A DNA stretch of 64,000 bases from a bacterium. GTDB lineage: Bacteria > Pseudomonadota > Gammaproteobacteria > UBA6186 > Azoamicaceae. Position 1 is the stretch's first letter, and the number at the start of each line of letters is the position of its first letter. The stretch covers positions 144,894 through 208,893 of the forward strand of contig DAHXPC010000001.1 of NCBI GenBank assembly GCA_027364575.1, given 5' to 3'. The notes beneath the pieces are model-generated. The model saw only the letters and a program-made list of their open reading frames with translations. It made no database searches and had not been told where the DNA came from. The position numbers and the translations under genes are program-made. Shown in pieces: positions 27,803-37,695 of the stretch.

Positions 27803-29269
27803 CTATCTTCCAAGCGCTGTATTCAAGGCTATTTTTACTTCTATTTCATCCATTTGAAAATGCGGCTGTAAATATATGGTACATTGATATGAGCCTGGCT
27901 TGCCAATTTGTTCCCTAACGGTAATTTGTGCGCTATGAAGCGGATATTTTAATTTCTGCTCAGCCGACATTTGATCGATTACAGCCGTATATTTTATTAT
28001 CCAATTTTGTAAGTAGGATTCACAATCTTCAGGATTATTAAATAGACCTATTTTGTCCCTAAAAATAATCTTAACGTAATGAGCAAACCGACTCACACAT
28101 AAAATATGATCTAACTTATTTGAAATAATCTCATTTTCATTAGCGTTGCTTAAAGAAAAAGTTCTAGGTTGGTACATAGATTGGCAGCTATAAAAAGCCG
28201 CATACGGGGTATACTTACATTCAAGAAGAGAAATTATGCCAAATTTTGCTAAAACTTTTTCTTGATTACTGGAGACTATGCACTCTACAGCGGGCATATC
28301 AAATAGACCAGTACGATGTAAATCAAATGACTGTTGCATAAGATCGGTAACCAAACCTTTTCCTGGATTGCCTTCTTCAACACCCCGAATATCATTAAAC
28401 CATCCGCTCGTGCCATAGTTTTTCGCCACAATTGAGGCAAAACAGTATGCAGCGTTACCCCATACGTAGTCTTTATGACTAATGACCTTCTCTTCAAATA
28501 CAAAGTTATTATATTTTTTTTGATTAAACAAATTAGGCAACCTCATTAAGATCCTTGGCATGACCACACCTAAAAAGCGCGCATCCTCCTCCCTACGTAA
28601 CTTTTTTACTGCTCTATACCCTTCCTGCTGAAAAGTCCTTGATAAGTCTAGCCAAGGCTGCATTTTGGAAAATGTATCGAGTTCAAAATAATTTGGACTT
28701 GCGGCTATGATAAAAGGTGCAAAAGCGGCTGCAGAAACTTTTGCCATAGCACTTAAGGTATCAATATGATTGATACCGTCTTGACTCCTTCCGGTATGAC
28801 TAATGTAGTAATCACCAATCAAAAGGCCAAATGGTTCGCCACCTGGACTATCAAATTCATTATTGTAGATCTTCTTAAAGATTTGACTTTGATCGAAATC
28901 AAGCGAAAACCCCAAATCTTTTGCTAAGGCATCCCAATTAATTTCTAATATTTTAACCTTCACCCCATTGATGGATGTTGTATTTTTTATCAAGTACTGC
29001 AGCCCTCTCCACGAGCCTTCTATTTTTTGAAAGGTTTCATTATGGAGAATGCTATTCATTTGTTTATTCAATAAGGTATCAATGATATGGATACAAAACT
29101 GTGTCGCTTTTATCAATATCTCTGTACTTGTCTCTTTTATTTGTTGCTGGAATATTTGATATTTCTGTAATATATTTATGGAAATATTATATAGACTAAG
29201 CGTCTCATCTAGACTTTTGAATATTTGAAAATATAAATCTTCTATTTTCGTATTTCTTTGTTCTATCAC
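27803..29269 (-). CDS. Second TssC-type sheath large subunit (TssC2)
   Basis: This is a divergent paralogue of the TssC protein encoded just upstream. Both share the segments FQKIEGSWRGLQYLI / [34 protein letters not shown] / [19 protein letters not shown], and GKPGSYQC / GKPGSYQA. At 488 residues it is full length. The start is GTG with no good ribosome binding site. Such doubled TssC genes are known (the impD-type gene in Rhizobium imp loci, from memory). It may cap the sheath or replace TssC in part. A hairpin lies in the ~100-base gap between it and the upstream tssC. Confidence 0.88.
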   Translation of the reverse strand: MIEQRNTKIEDLYFQIFKSLDETLSLYNISINILQKYQIFQQQIKETSTEILIKATQFCIHIIDTLLNKQMNSILHNETFQKIEGSWRGLQYLIKNTTSINGVKVKILEINWDALAKDLGFSLDFDQSQIFKKIYNNEFDSPGGEPFGLLIGDYYISHTGRSQDGINHIDTLSAMAKVSAAAFAPFIIAASPNYFELDTFSKMQPWLDLSRTFQQEGYRAVKKLRREEDARFLGVVMPRILMRLPNLFNQKKYNNFVFEEKVISHKDYVWGNAAYCFASIVAKNYGTSGWFNDIRGVEEGNPGKGLVTDLMQQSFDLHRTGLFDMPAVECIVSSNQEKVLAKFGIISLLECKYTPYAAFYSCQSMYQPRTFSLSNANENEIISNKLDHILCVSRFAHYVKIIFRDKIGLFNNPEDCESYLQNWIIKYTAVIDQMSAEQKLKYPLHSAQITVREQIGKPGSYQCTIYLQPHFQMDEIEVKIALNTALGR

Positions 29270-29335
29270 TGGATTCAGATTTGTGGTAATTGCAACACCC
29301 TTGGCAAATAAATTTCATATAAGCGTTTAAAGGAG

Positions 29336-29361
29336 CTAGGCGTGGCTTACACCACGCCTAG
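29336..29361 (-). promoter_or_regulatory. Intercistronic hairpin between tssC1 and tssC2
   Basis: A perfect ten-base stem (CTAGGCGTGG / CCACGCCTAG) with a six-base loop starts ten bases after the tssC1 stop. In the direction of transcription it is followed by CTCCTTTAAACG, which is a poor T-run. It may therefore act as an RNA stabiliser or partial terminator that lets tssB and tssC1 be expressed above the baseplate genes. Confidence 0.6.
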
Positions 29362-29370
29362 TTTATTCCA

Positions 29371-30846
29371 TTATGCTAATTTAGGAATATTAGCAACCAT
29401 TCTTAATGAAGTGGAAAGTTCTTCCATTTGCAACCAAGGGCGCAACCAAGCAATCGCTTGATAAGAACCTGGCTTCCCTGGGATTTCCTGAACTTGAACT
29501 TTCGCTTCAGCAAGCGGGTACTTTGATTTCATCTCTTGCCCAGAAGCTGGATTTCCATCAACATAATTGATTATCCATCTATTGAGCCAAAGCTCTACAT
29601 CAACGGCTTCCATAAATGAGCCAATCTTATCTCTAGCCATTATTTTAAGATAATGTGCAAAGCGTGATGTAGCCATCATATAGGGTAGCCGTGCTGAAAT
29701 TGCAGCATTGGAAGTTGCATCCGGCAGGTCATATACTTTGGGTAACTGAGCAGTTTGTGCGCCAAAAAATACTGCATAGTCAGTATTTTTATAATGGCAC
29801 AGAGGCAAAAACCCAAGTTTACTTAATTCAGCTTCCCGCCTATCGGTGATCCCAATTTCTGTAGGACACTGACTGTCAATGTCCCCATCATCACTCTTAA
29901 AGATGTGTAAGGGAAGATCTTCAACTTTTCCGCCGCCTTCGGCGCCTCTAATGGCTGTACACCATCCATAGATTGCGTAGGCATTTGTTAAACGTGCACC
30001 TTGGACATAAGCTGAGCTCATCCAACAATAATCATCATGACTGAGTTGCTTAGAATTGCCCTTTGCATCTAAAGCGGTTTCTTCAAAATCAAACTCTTCT
30101 ATTGGATGTGTGTTTTGCCCGTAAGGAAGACGCGCTAAAACGCGTGGCATCGTTAAACAAACAAAGCGCGAATCTTCAGATTCCCTAAAACTTGTCCATT
30201 TAGCATATTCGACTGAGTCAAATATTTTGGATAAATCGCGTGGTTTGGATAATTCTGACCACGAGTCAAAACCGAAAACATTTGGCGCGATGCTTGTAAT
30301 GAAAGGGCAAAATGCTGCTGCCGAAACATTAGAAATTTGGCTCAACATTTCAACATCATCGGGTTGATTGTTAAAATAATATCCGCCAATCAATGCACCA
30401 TATGGCTCTCCGCCGGGTGTTCCATATTCATTTTCATATATTTTTTTAAACAGTTGGCTTTGATCAAATTCGGAGGCTTTTGCAAGGTCTTTCTGTAATT
30501 CTTCTTTTGTAGAATTAAGGACTTTGATTTTTAAACTGGTGCTTGTTTCAGAGTTCATCACAAGATAGTTTAAGCCTCTCCATGCACCTTCAAGTTCCTT
30601 GAACGCTTTAGCCGACATAACTGCCGCTAACTGCTTAGATATTAATGAATCAATAGAAGCGATAGCTTCATTAATTGTAATTAAAAGGTTTTTATCCCAT
30701 TTAATTGTTCCTTTCATTGCTTCATTAACCAGAGAAGTTAATAATGCTTTGGCTTGTTCTTGATCAGTTTGCTTCGTTGCATTAACGGCTTGCTGCAATA
30801 AGCTAATAGACTGCGTTTGCTGATTTACTTTATCCATAACATCCAT
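29371..30846 (-). CDS. tssC: T6SS sheath large subunit TssC
   Basis: TssC with TssB forms the contractile sheath. The protein of 491 residues has the conserved segments [34 protein letters not shown] and [11 protein letters not shown], plus a C-terminal [19 protein letters not shown] stretch. It follows tssB by 17 bases. It is the better match to canonical TssC than the downstream paralogue and is the likely main sheath protein. Confidence 0.93.
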   Translation of the reverse strand: MDVMDKVNQQTQSISLLQQAVNATKQTDQEQAKALLTSLVNEAMKGTIKWDKNLLITINEAIASIDSLISKQLAAVMSAKAFKELEGAWRGLNYLVMNSETSTSLKIKVLNSTKEELQKDLAKASEFDQSQLFKKIYENEYGTPGGEPYGALIGGYYFNNQPDDVEMLSQISNVSAAAFCPFITSIAPNVFGFDSWSELSKPRDLSKIFDSVEYAKWTSFRESEDSRFVCLTMPRVLARLPYGQNTHPIEEFDFEETALDAKGNSKQLSHDDYCWMSSAYVQGARLTNAYAIYGWCTAIRGAEGGGKVEDLPLHIFKSDDGDIDSQCPTEIGITDRREAELSKLGFLPLCHYKNTDYAVFFGAQTAQLPKVYDLPDATSNAAISARLPYMMATSRFAHYLKIMARDKIGSFMEAVDVELWLNRWIINYVDGNPASGQEMKSKYPLAEAKVQVQEIPGKPGSYQAIAWLRPWLQMEELSTSLRMVANIPKLA

Positions 30847-30863
30847 AATTAATTCCCTAAAAG

Positions 30864-31397
30864 TTAATTGGTAGGTTTTTGATCGGCTGTATTCGCTGAC
30901 TCAATTCCTAAATCACTCGATAGTTGAGTTAAAGAAGCTTTATCAGAAAGAACTTTTTCTAAAATGGCTTCGAGCTCATCTGATCTATCTGCTTTAGTTA
31001 ACAAATCTCTTAAATGGTTGCGAGCTTGTAATAGAACTTTAAGAGGCTCAACTTGATCAACAATTTTAGCAGGTTCAAAATCTTCCATACTATTAAAACT
31101 TAATTGCACAGAAAGCAGCTGATTACTATCGCCTGGTACTAAGGTGTTTGGAACGTTTAAACTAAGTTTTGGCTCAATTTTAGACATAATTTCGTTGAAA
31201 TTATCCCTATCGATTTGAACAAATTTTCTTTCTTTTAGCGGTTTATTGGCAGTTGATGCATTCCCGGAAAAGTCTCCTAACACGCCAACAACAAACGGAA
31301 GTTCTCTGAGCACCGCTGCTCCCTCGGTTTCTACTTCATACGTGATATGTACTCTGGGTTTTCGTACCCTTCCTAATTTATCTTGAATACTGGCCAT
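30864..31397 (-). CDS. tssB: T6SS sheath small subunit TssB
   Basis: TssB is the small sheath subunit. It has the typical start [20 protein letters not shown], then [27 protein letters not shown] and the [16 protein letters not shown] segment, ending in a helical region. The 177-residue length is normal. The tssA gene ends 63 bases upstream, and tssC starts 17 bases downstream. Confidence 0.95.
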   Translation of the reverse strand: MASIQDKLGRVRKPRVHITYEVETEGAAVLRELPFVVGVLGDFSGNASTANKPLKERKFVQIDRDNFNEIMSKIEPKLSLNVPNTLVPGDSNQLLSVQLSFNSMEDFEPAKIVDQVEPLKVLLQARNHLRDLLTKADRSDELEAILEKVLSDKASLTQLSSDLGIESANTADQKPTN

Positions 31398-31460
31398 TAC
31401 TGTGGTCTCCTTTCAGATTAAAATCATAGCTTTTCAACTTAGTGCCTATTTAACTTTTTC

Positions 31461-32558
31461 TTATTCGTTTTTTGGTGCCTCGACAATCCCCGTTAAAATA
31501 AATGATTCGTTTCTTACCCTCTCGTCCGTAATGAGTTCCTTTAATAAGTCTGGCAGAGGCATTTTGCCCCATCTTACTACTTTTTTAATCAGATATGAAA
31601 TTGGAGAATGTGGCTCATTTACTAAAAAATAATCCCCAATTTCAAGCAAAATATTAAAAGCCTCTTCCCGACTGCCTACCTTCTGAATGGGGAATGTAGA
31701 AACGCCTTCGCTCTTTACGGTCACCTGAGTTTGCGCATCCTGGCTTTTGGGAATAATGATATCTTTACAAATAAATTTAACTGCAGATAAACAGCTGGTT
31801 AGAGCCTCCCGAATTTGAGAGGAGGGCGGTGAATCATTTCCACATTTTTCATCAAAATATTTTATAAGCTTACTGTACTCACTAATACAATTTTCAAGAT
31901 CATTTATGAGTTCAGCAAAAAAGCCTTTGTCTGTTTCTGCTACGGCTTTTTCAAAATCTGCTATCGCAACGGCCCCCTGCTCGATCCTTTTTGCGCGCTT
32001 ATCGGGATCCGCAATTTGGCTTACATTCTTAGCCTGAACATACTCCCACAAAGTATACGGACCAACCGTCTTTCCTTGAGTAATTGGGACATTCGCAATG
32101 GGGGTAATTAAGGTGCCTTGAGTGTCTTCCCCATTAAGCCCGGTTATGGCGGCAACTTTAGTGGCTATACCATCTGCATCAGGCAAAGGATAAAGTAACT
32201 CCCAATATTGTTCACACAATGTTCGTGTTACGTAAAAGCCTGCGGCGAGCCCGCGAAACTGCTGCTCTCTGACCAAGGATTCAATCATCCATGCACAAAT
32301 TTCTAAATCTTTGCTTTTTGTAGCGAGAATTTGTTTAGCAAAACTAAGAACTTTTTGCCATTCAACCCCAGGCAATTCTGTTAATATGTCGCCCTGTTCC
32401 TTACGTCTCTCCAAGGATCTTGCAAGGCTACGAGCGTCTCGAATTTGATAATAAGAAGAATTAACTGAGTTATCTTTTCTGAGATCTATTCCGGCAGGAG
32501 ATTCACCAGAAATTGGTACGTTTAGCGAATCAAAATCTGTTGATAATTGAAAATCCAT
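31461..32558 (-). CDS. tssA: T6SS assembly protein TssA (ImpA)
   Basis: TssA guides sheath and baseplate assembly. The N-terminal ImpA domain carries PISGESPAGIDLRKD and the RKEQGDILTELPGVEWQKVL segment. Later comes YWELLYPLPDADGIATKVAA, and the C-terminal part has the typical EAFNILLEIGDYFLVNEPHSP stretch, then PISYLIKKVVRWGKMPLPDL. It is the first gene of the minus-strand T6SS operon. A sigma-70-like promoter lies ~175 bases upstream. Confidence 0.92.
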   Translation of the reverse strand: MDFQLSTDFDSLNVPISGESPAGIDLRKDNSVNSSYYQIRDARSLARSLERRKEQGDILTELPGVEWQKVLSFAKQILATKSKDLEICAWMIESLVREQQFRGLAAGFYVTRTLCEQYWELLYPLPDADGIATKVAAITGLNGEDTQGTLITPIANVPITQGKTVGPYTLWEYVQAKNVSQIADPDKRAKRIEQGAVAIADFEKAVAETDKGFFAELINDLENCISEYSKLIKYFDEKCGNDSPPSSQIREALTSCLSAVKFICKDIIIPKSQDAQTQVTVKSEGVSTFPIQKVGSREEAFNILLEIGDYFLVNEPHSPISYLIKKVVRWGKMPLPDLLKELITDERVRNESFILTGIVEAPKNE

Positions 32559-32869
32559 GCTGTACCTATGTACGTCAAAGGTTGTGAAATGTCTTCTAAA
32601 AATGAAGTAAATTTCTTACCTTACATTTAGAGTATGGGGCATTAATCTTGCTATAAGTCATTTTCCATTGACCAACACACAAACAATAATACACCAAACG
32701 GGGAATCATTGTTATTAACACGATATTCGCTAAAAATAACAGCTTATAATTTTCTTGTCAATTTATTAAAAAGCATTCTCATTCGCCAGCGATCGGTTTC
32801 AGATAAAAACCTATATTAATAATTTACTTGACTACCATTCATCAAGAAACACTTACATAAATGAATGAT
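32559..32869. other. 311-base gap upstream of tssA
   Basis: No gene was found here. The only structure I can support is the promoter-like site at 32733-32761 on the minus strand, described separately. The rest is AT-rich and without hairpins of note. Confidence 0.5.
32733..32761 (-). promoter_or_regulatory. Sigma-70-type promoter for the tssA operon
   Basis: On the minus strand a perfect -35 box TTGACA (32761-32756) is followed after exactly 17 bases by TATTTT (32738-32733). It points at tssA and would give a leader of ~165-170 bases. It is the only good promoter candidate before the operon, which supports a housekeeping-type promoter. Confidence 0.6.
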
Positions 32870-33898
32870 TTATGCTTTTTTCAGAGTTTTTCTTTGTTTA
32901 ACGCTACTCTCCAAGGCTAACTCACTAGGATTTCTTGGAGAGTCCAAAAATACATGTGAAGCGTTTTGAAATTGTAAAGGCACCTCACCAACATTCGAAA
33001 CACCAAGCGTTTGATTCGCCCTATTATCGACTAAAGCTACGGCGGCCTTATTCTCAGGTTTATCTCTTAACGCATTAAAAGCAGTTAACAGTAATTTTTT
33101 TCTTTCCAAAACATTCTGCTGGTTTAAATTTTGAAATAAGTCATGATTATCCGGAAGGGTTGTTCCTTTGGTTTCAAAATCTTCTTTCACCTTTTGGTAG
33201 GCCAGGTTCTCTATATCTTGTGGCTGGTAATAATGGTAAACCATTTTCACAAAAGCTAATGCGGCCGATAAACCTGAGCCTAATGCTAGAAAAAGAGATT
33301 CCTTTTTATAAAAAAACCAAGAAAGCCCTACTGTGAATGCAAAAAGACCCCCTAGCATTGCAAAATGCATACTTTCATCTTTTTTAATTTTTAGCTTAAG
33401 CTGGTTGAAATTTTCTGCTTGCGAAAAGGGAAAGTAAGGATTTAGCATTTGATCTTCAGTTAGATCCGCTGGAAAGGCCTCATCAGCGGATTGATCAAGC
33501 GTTAAACCAAGCTCACGTAAATCGTCTTTTTTTTTCTGTATATTCAGTGCTAACCGTTCATTAATTAACTTTTTAATTTTAGGCAATATAAAGGTATTAT
33601 CCAAGTTAATTTTTAGCAAATAAAGATTATGGATAAAATGGTATCCCCCTTCATCTTCTATACGATTGTGACTTAAATCTAAGCCTTGCAAATGACTAGC
33701 TGCTAATAATTTAGCGCCTTGGTTGCCAAAAAGATTGTAGGACAAGTCAACATAATGAGGCCTAGGCCTTTTTTTTATCGCCTCAAGTATAATAGGGATA
33801 TCTTCATCTATAATAAAACACGTGCTTAAATCAAGTTTCTCGCCCGTTTCTAGGCAATGCGCAATTTTTTCATTTAGCGCTTCTAAGGTTAAGTTCAT
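32870..33898 (-). CDS. Short LRR protein with a hydrophobic hairpin
   Basis: The 342-residue protein has a short LRR region at the N-terminus (residues ~20-110; HYVDLSYNLFGNQGAKLL, then LQGLDLSHNRIEDEGG), a linker, then two adjacent hydrophobic segments at ~180-215 (MLGGLFAFTVGLSWFFYK and LFLALGSGLSAALAFVKMVY), then ~125 mostly helical polar residues. A hydrophobic hairpin in the middle of an otherwise soluble protein is common in host-vacuole-membrane proteins. No family is assigned. A role as effector is inference. It is separated from tssA by 311 bases and converges on nothing. Confidence 0.65.
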   Translation of the reverse strand: MNLTLEALNEKIAHCLETGEKLDLSTCFIIDEDIPIILEAIKKRPRPHYVDLSYNLFGNQGAKLLAASHLQGLDLSHNRIEDEGGYHFIHNLYLLKINLDNTFILPKIKKLINERLALNIQKKKDDLRELGLTLDQSADEAFPADLTEDQMLNPYFPFSQAENFNQLKLKIKKDESMHFAMLGGLFAFTVGLSWFFYKKESLFLALGSGLSAALAFVKMVYHYYQPQDIENLAYQKVKEDFETKGTTLPDNHDLFQNLNQQNVLERKKLLLTAFNALRDKPENKAAVALVDNRANQTLGVSNVGEVPLQFQNASHVFLDSPRNPSELALESSVKQRKTLKKA

Positions 33899-34092
33899 AA
33901 TCCCCTTTCCCCGCTCTTTATAATATGGTAAAGGATTTGTGTTAGTTGAAGCAACTCGTCTTTATAACGATATCCAGTAAAATTGGCCAAGGTGTTTACT
34001 AAGCATTAATATATAGAAAAAATCTACAACTACATTAAGTTGTTATCTTTCTTACACTATTTGTGTCGACATTTGGTATAAGGATGCTCATT

Positions 34093-34121
34093 TTGACAAC
34101 ACGAGGTTGGGTGTGTATATT
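34093..34121 (+). promoter_or_regulatory. Near-consensus sigma-70 promoter with long leader
   Basis: TTGACA (34093-34098) is followed after exactly 17 bases by TATATT (34116-34121). Transcription would start near 34129, leaving a ~178-base leader before the gene at 34307. The 408-base gap between it and the LRR gene holds no other gene. It is one of the strongest-looking promoters in the window. Confidence 0.7.
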
Positions 34122-34306
34122 ATTTTTTTCATACAATTTTATTTTCAAAAAGCCATACAAGAATTTAATATTAAAAAATGCTCATTTGTTATTAACAATA
34201 AATTGGTTCAGCACTTTAAGGTCTACATGAGAAAAACGCCACTCGCCACTTAAGAATCCGCATTATCAAATATGGATATTCAAAAAACAAAGGAGAAAAC
34301 CTAAGG

Positions 34307-35290
34307 ATGTTTGTATTAGTTTCCTGGAACATTAAACTAATGTCTAAAAATTCTCTCGTGACTTATGGCAAAGAATTAGCTGCATTACTCCATAGTGAAT
34401 TAACTTCTCGCAAGTGTACTTCGTTTTTATTAATTATTTACGAGAACAAAACAGATGCAGATGATTGTAGAACTTTGCTAAAAAATGCAATCGAAGCAAA
34501 ACTTGTGGGCACGACTGTCCATGTAGATTATGCACCCCTTGGCGGCGGTGCTTATACCGCTGAAAATATGTTTTATGCATACAGTAGTGATATCACATTA
34601 TCTATCAAGCCCTTAAAAAAGGAATTTGAAAAACACGTAAATGGCATCATTTCTAAATGGGGAAATATAAATTTCCAGAATGATGTGGAACATAAACAAA
34701 GGATTTCAGATCGTAATTTGCGAGCAAATCGTTCATTTTCTTATAACTCGCCAGAACCTAAAGAAACAGAGTGGTACAGATACCCAGTATTGTTTGAAGT
34801 CAGCAAGGGGAATCTGCAACACTTTAGAATTGTAGCTCTGCACGCACCTGGCCCCGATGAAATGAAAAGTCAGAGTAAACATCTGGGTGAGGCTGATGCG
34901 ATTATTAAGTGTTATTTTGAGACCGCAAATGATGTCGGAGCTAGTTTAATTGCTGGCGATTTTAACCAGCTTCATATTACAAATGCTTCATGGACAGAAA
35001 TATCCCCTGGCGCTGTCAGTACGCACACGACTAAAGGAAGCACTTATAAGAAATCTGGCGGGGTTGGTAACCACCAATGGGATAAAATGTTTGCTAAGTT
35101 CAATAGAAATATCCATTTCGACACGCCCTGTTTAGTGAACGCCCATCATTCGGGGCTAAGTGATCACCTGGCGTTCGCTGTAACCATAGGCCTTTCCAGT
35201 ATCGGCATAATATTAACTTATGGGTTACGGATGTTAGCTCCTATCGCTATTGCAGCAAGCGTAGCATATGGGTTGTGTTACGGGTTTTAG
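34307..35290 (+). CDS. Endonuclease/exonuclease/phosphatase-fold protein with hydrophobic C-terminus
   Basis: The protein has the DNase I-fold (EEP) landmarks: VSWNIK at the very N-terminus (Asn8), ALHAPGP (His179), AGDFNQ (Asp218, Asn220) and LSDHLAF (Asp286, His287). A clear first-metal glutamate between Asn8 and His179 is not obvious. Residues ~291-325 form one or two hydrophobic segments (VTIGLSSIGIILTYG, then APIAIAASVAYGLCYG), unusual for this family. The EEP superfamily includes DNases, sphingomyelinases and inositol phosphatases; the substrate cannot be told. The signal peptide is absent. An effector that inserts into a membrane is plausible but inferred. GGAG lies ~11 bases before the ATG. 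Confidence 0.75.
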   Translation: MFVLVSWNIKLMSKNSLVTYGKELAALLHSELTSRKCTSFLLIIYENKTDADDCRTLLKNAIEAKLVGTTVHVDYAPLGGGAYTAENMFYAYSSDITLSIKPLKKEFEKHVNGIISKWGNINFQNDVEHKQRISDRNLRANRSFSYNSPEPKETEWYRYPVLFEVSKGNLQHFRIVALHAPGPDEMKSQSKHLGEADAIIKCYFETANDVGASLIAGDFNQLHITNASWTEISPGAVSTHTTKGSTYKKSGGVGNHQWDKMFAKFNRNIHFDTPCLVNAHHSGLSDHLAFAVTIGLSSIGIILTYGLRMLAPIAIAASVAYGLCYGF

Positions 35291-35319
35291 CTGTTTATTC
35301 TAGAAAACGTGAATGACTT

Positions 35320-35447
35320 ATGCCTAAAAAAATGGCCAAATCTTATGTAGAAAATGCAACCCAGCTGTCAAATAAAACACTTTGTAGAATATATCTATCC
35401 CGACAAAAACCAACATCCATATGTTTAATGTTGGAATTTTTAGGCAT
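35320..35447. repeat. 128-bp segment bounded by 11-bp inverted repeats, with internal hairpin
   Basis: ATGCCTAAAAA at 35320-35330 matches TTTTTAGGCAT at 35437-35447 in reverse complement. Inside, CCAACAT (35410-35416) pairs with ATGTTGG (35428-35434), just before the T-run, which could serve as a terminator for the DNase I-fold gene. The segment may be a tiny mobile-element remnant. No second copy was seen in the window. Confidence 0.4.
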
Positions 35448-35460
35448 TGACAGGGATGTA

Positions 35461-37695
35461 CTACTCTACCGTTAATTTTTGGATTTTTTCAAACCCCTTC
35501 GGTAATTTCTGGCCTTTATCACCCATCACACCTACATAAGCTTTCCATTCTTTGGGCGTTAATTCAAGATTTTTACGATCTTTACTAACCAATAATTTTT
35601 GATTTGCTTTTAATACATTAATACCCAGCATCGTCGTTCCTTTGCTCAAAGTGAATAATCGATTTCCCTTCCCTTTGGTCATTTCAGGAATATCACTTAA
35701 TGGGAAAAGTAAAAGCTTGCCATCTTGACTTGCCAATGCGACAAAACATTTTTCTGTGTCGGAAGGAATTTTCAGCAAAGGTAACAATGTTTGGCCTTCT
35801 TTAATTTTAATAATGCCTTTACCGTTCCGATTTTTGGCCAATAATTCATTAAAGGCCACAATAAAACCGTAACCCGCGTTCGACAGTATTAAATATCGAT
35901 CAGAGCTTTCCCCCATAACCAGGCTTTCAAAAGTAGCCCCTGCCGGCGGGTTAATACGCCCGGTTAAGGGTTCTCCTTGTCCTCTGGCACTGGGAAGGCT
36001 TTGTACATTTAAGGTGTACGCTCTTCCGGTTGAATCTAGCACCACTGCAGGTTGATCACTTTTCCCTTGGGCCGATATTTTAAATTCATCCCCTGTTTTA
36101 TAGCTTAATGTCGTCGGATCAATATCATGACCTTTTGCCGATCGGATCCAGCCTTTATTGGATAAAACAACCGTTGCGGGTTCAGAAGGCGTTTTTTCAA
36201 TTTCTTCCATTACCGTTGCCAGACGTCGTTCAACAATCGGAGACCGCCGCTTATCCCCGTAGGTTTTAGCATCTTGCTCGAGTTCTTTTTTAATCAACGT
36301 TTTCAGGCGTTGTTCTGAACTTAAGATTTTATCTAAATCCGCTTTCTCTTCCGCCAACTCTTTTTGTTCGGAACGGATCTTAACTTCTTCTAGTTTTGCT
36401 AAATGCCTTAATTTTAAATCTAAAATTGCTTCCGTCTGTACCTCACTCAATCCAAATCGTTTCATCAGAACCGATTTTGGATCTTCTTGATGACGAATAA
36501 TTTCAATAACGGTATCAATATTTAAAAATGCAATTAAAAAGCCTTCTAAGATATGTAAACGTGTGTTTACCTTTTCCAAACGGAATTGCAAACGACGCCG
36601 AACGGTCATAATCCTAAATGAAAGCCATTCCGCTAATACTTCTTTTATGTTTTTAACGCGAGGGCGGCCATCCAACCCAATCACATTCATATTCACTCTA
36701 TACGTACGTTCTAAATCGGTGGTGACAAAAAGATGAGACATTAATGCTTCGATATCAATTCGATTAGAACGCGGCGTAATAATAAGCCGTGTCGGTTCTT
36801 CGTGATCGGATTCATCTCTAAGATCCGAGACCATCGGCAATTTTTTCGCTTGCATTAAAGCGGCTATTTGTTCTAATACTTTGCTGCCGGAAACCATATG
36901 CGGCAATGCTGTGATAACAATATCCCCTTCTTCTTGGGTATAAACAGCACGCATTCTTAAAGTGCCGCCCCCGGAATGATAGATTTTTAAAATATCACTT
37001 TTAGAGGTAATAATTTCTGCATCGGTTGGAAAATCGGGTCCTTGAATGTATCCACACAACGTTTCGATAGTCGCGGTAGGATTTTCTAATAAATGGATGC
37101 AAGCCTGCACCACTTCCCTTAAATTATGCGGTGGGATATCCGTTGCCATACCCACAGCAATTCCAGTTGTCCCATTTAACAACACATTCGGCAGGCGTGC
37201 CGGTAATAAGGTAGGTTCTTCTAAGGTACCATCAAAATTGGGAGACCAATCCACCGTCCCTTGTTCAAGCTCCCCTAATAATGCATTGGCATATCCAGAC
37301 AAACGGGCCTCGGTATACCGCATAGCTGCGAAAGATTTAGGATCATCCGGAGATCCCCAATTTCCTTGCCCATCCACAAATGGATATCGATACGAAAAAG
37401 GCTGCGCCATTAAAACCATGGCTTCATAACAAGCACTATCCCCGTGCGGGTGAAATTTACCTAAAACATCCCCTACCGTTCTAGCCGATTTTTTATACTT
37501 TGCTTGTGCATTTAAACCCAATTCTGACATCGCATAAATAATGCGTCGTTGTACTGGTTTTAAACCATCGCTTACATGTGGCAATGCCCTGTCTAATATG
37601 ACATACATTGAATAATCAAGGTAAGCATGCTCTGTAAATGCTTTAAGCGGTTGCTGCTCAACATTCGGAAATGATAAAATTTTTGTTTTAGACAT
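35461..37695 (-). CDS. parC: DNA topoisomerase IV subunit A
   Basis: ParC is the DNA-breaking subunit of topoisomerase IV, which unlinks daughter chromosomes. It has the quinolone-region sequence [13 protein letters not shown] with Ser and Glu at the usual places (so no common resistance change there) and the active-site Tyr in [10 protein letters not shown]. The 744-residue length and C-terminal beta-pinwheel repeats fit ParC rather than GyrA. Its start overlaps the end of parE by eight bases, so the two subunits are translated together. Confidence 0.95.
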   Translation of the reverse strand: MSKTKILSFPNVEQQPLKAFTEHAYLDYSMYVILDRALPHVSDGLKPVQRRIIYAMSELGLNAQAKYKKSARTVGDVLGKFHPHGDSACYEAMVLMAQPFSYRYPFVDGQGNWGSPDDPKSFAAMRYTEARLSGYANALLGELEQGTVDWSPNFDGTLEEPTLLPARLPNVLLNGTTGIAVGMATDIPPHNLREVVQACIHLLENPTATIETLCGYIQGPDFPTDAEIITSKSDILKIYHSGGGTLRMRAVYTQEEGDIVITALPHMVSGSKVLEQIAALMQAKKLPMVSDLRDESDHEEPTRLIITPRSNRIDIEALMSHLFVTTDLERTYRVNMNVIGLDGRPRVKNIKEVLAEWLSFRIMTVRRRLQFRLEKVNTRLHILEGFLIAFLNIDTVIEIIRHQEDPKSVLMKRFGLSEVQTEAILDLKLRHLAKLEEVKIRSEQKELAEEKADLDKILSSEQRLKTLIKKELEQDAKTYGDKRRSPIVERRLATVMEEIEKTPSEPATVVLSNKGWIRSAKGHDIDPTTLSYKTGDEFKISAQGKSDQPAVVLDSTGRAYTLNVQSLPSARGQGEPLTGRINPPAGATFESLVMGESSDRYLILSNAGYGFIVAFNELLAKNRNGKGIIKIKEGQTLLPLLKIPSDTEKCFVALASQDGKLLLFPLSDIPEMTKGKGNRLFTLSKGTTMLGINVLKANQKLLVSKDRKNLELTPKEWKAYVGVMGDKGQKLPKGFEKIQKLTVE

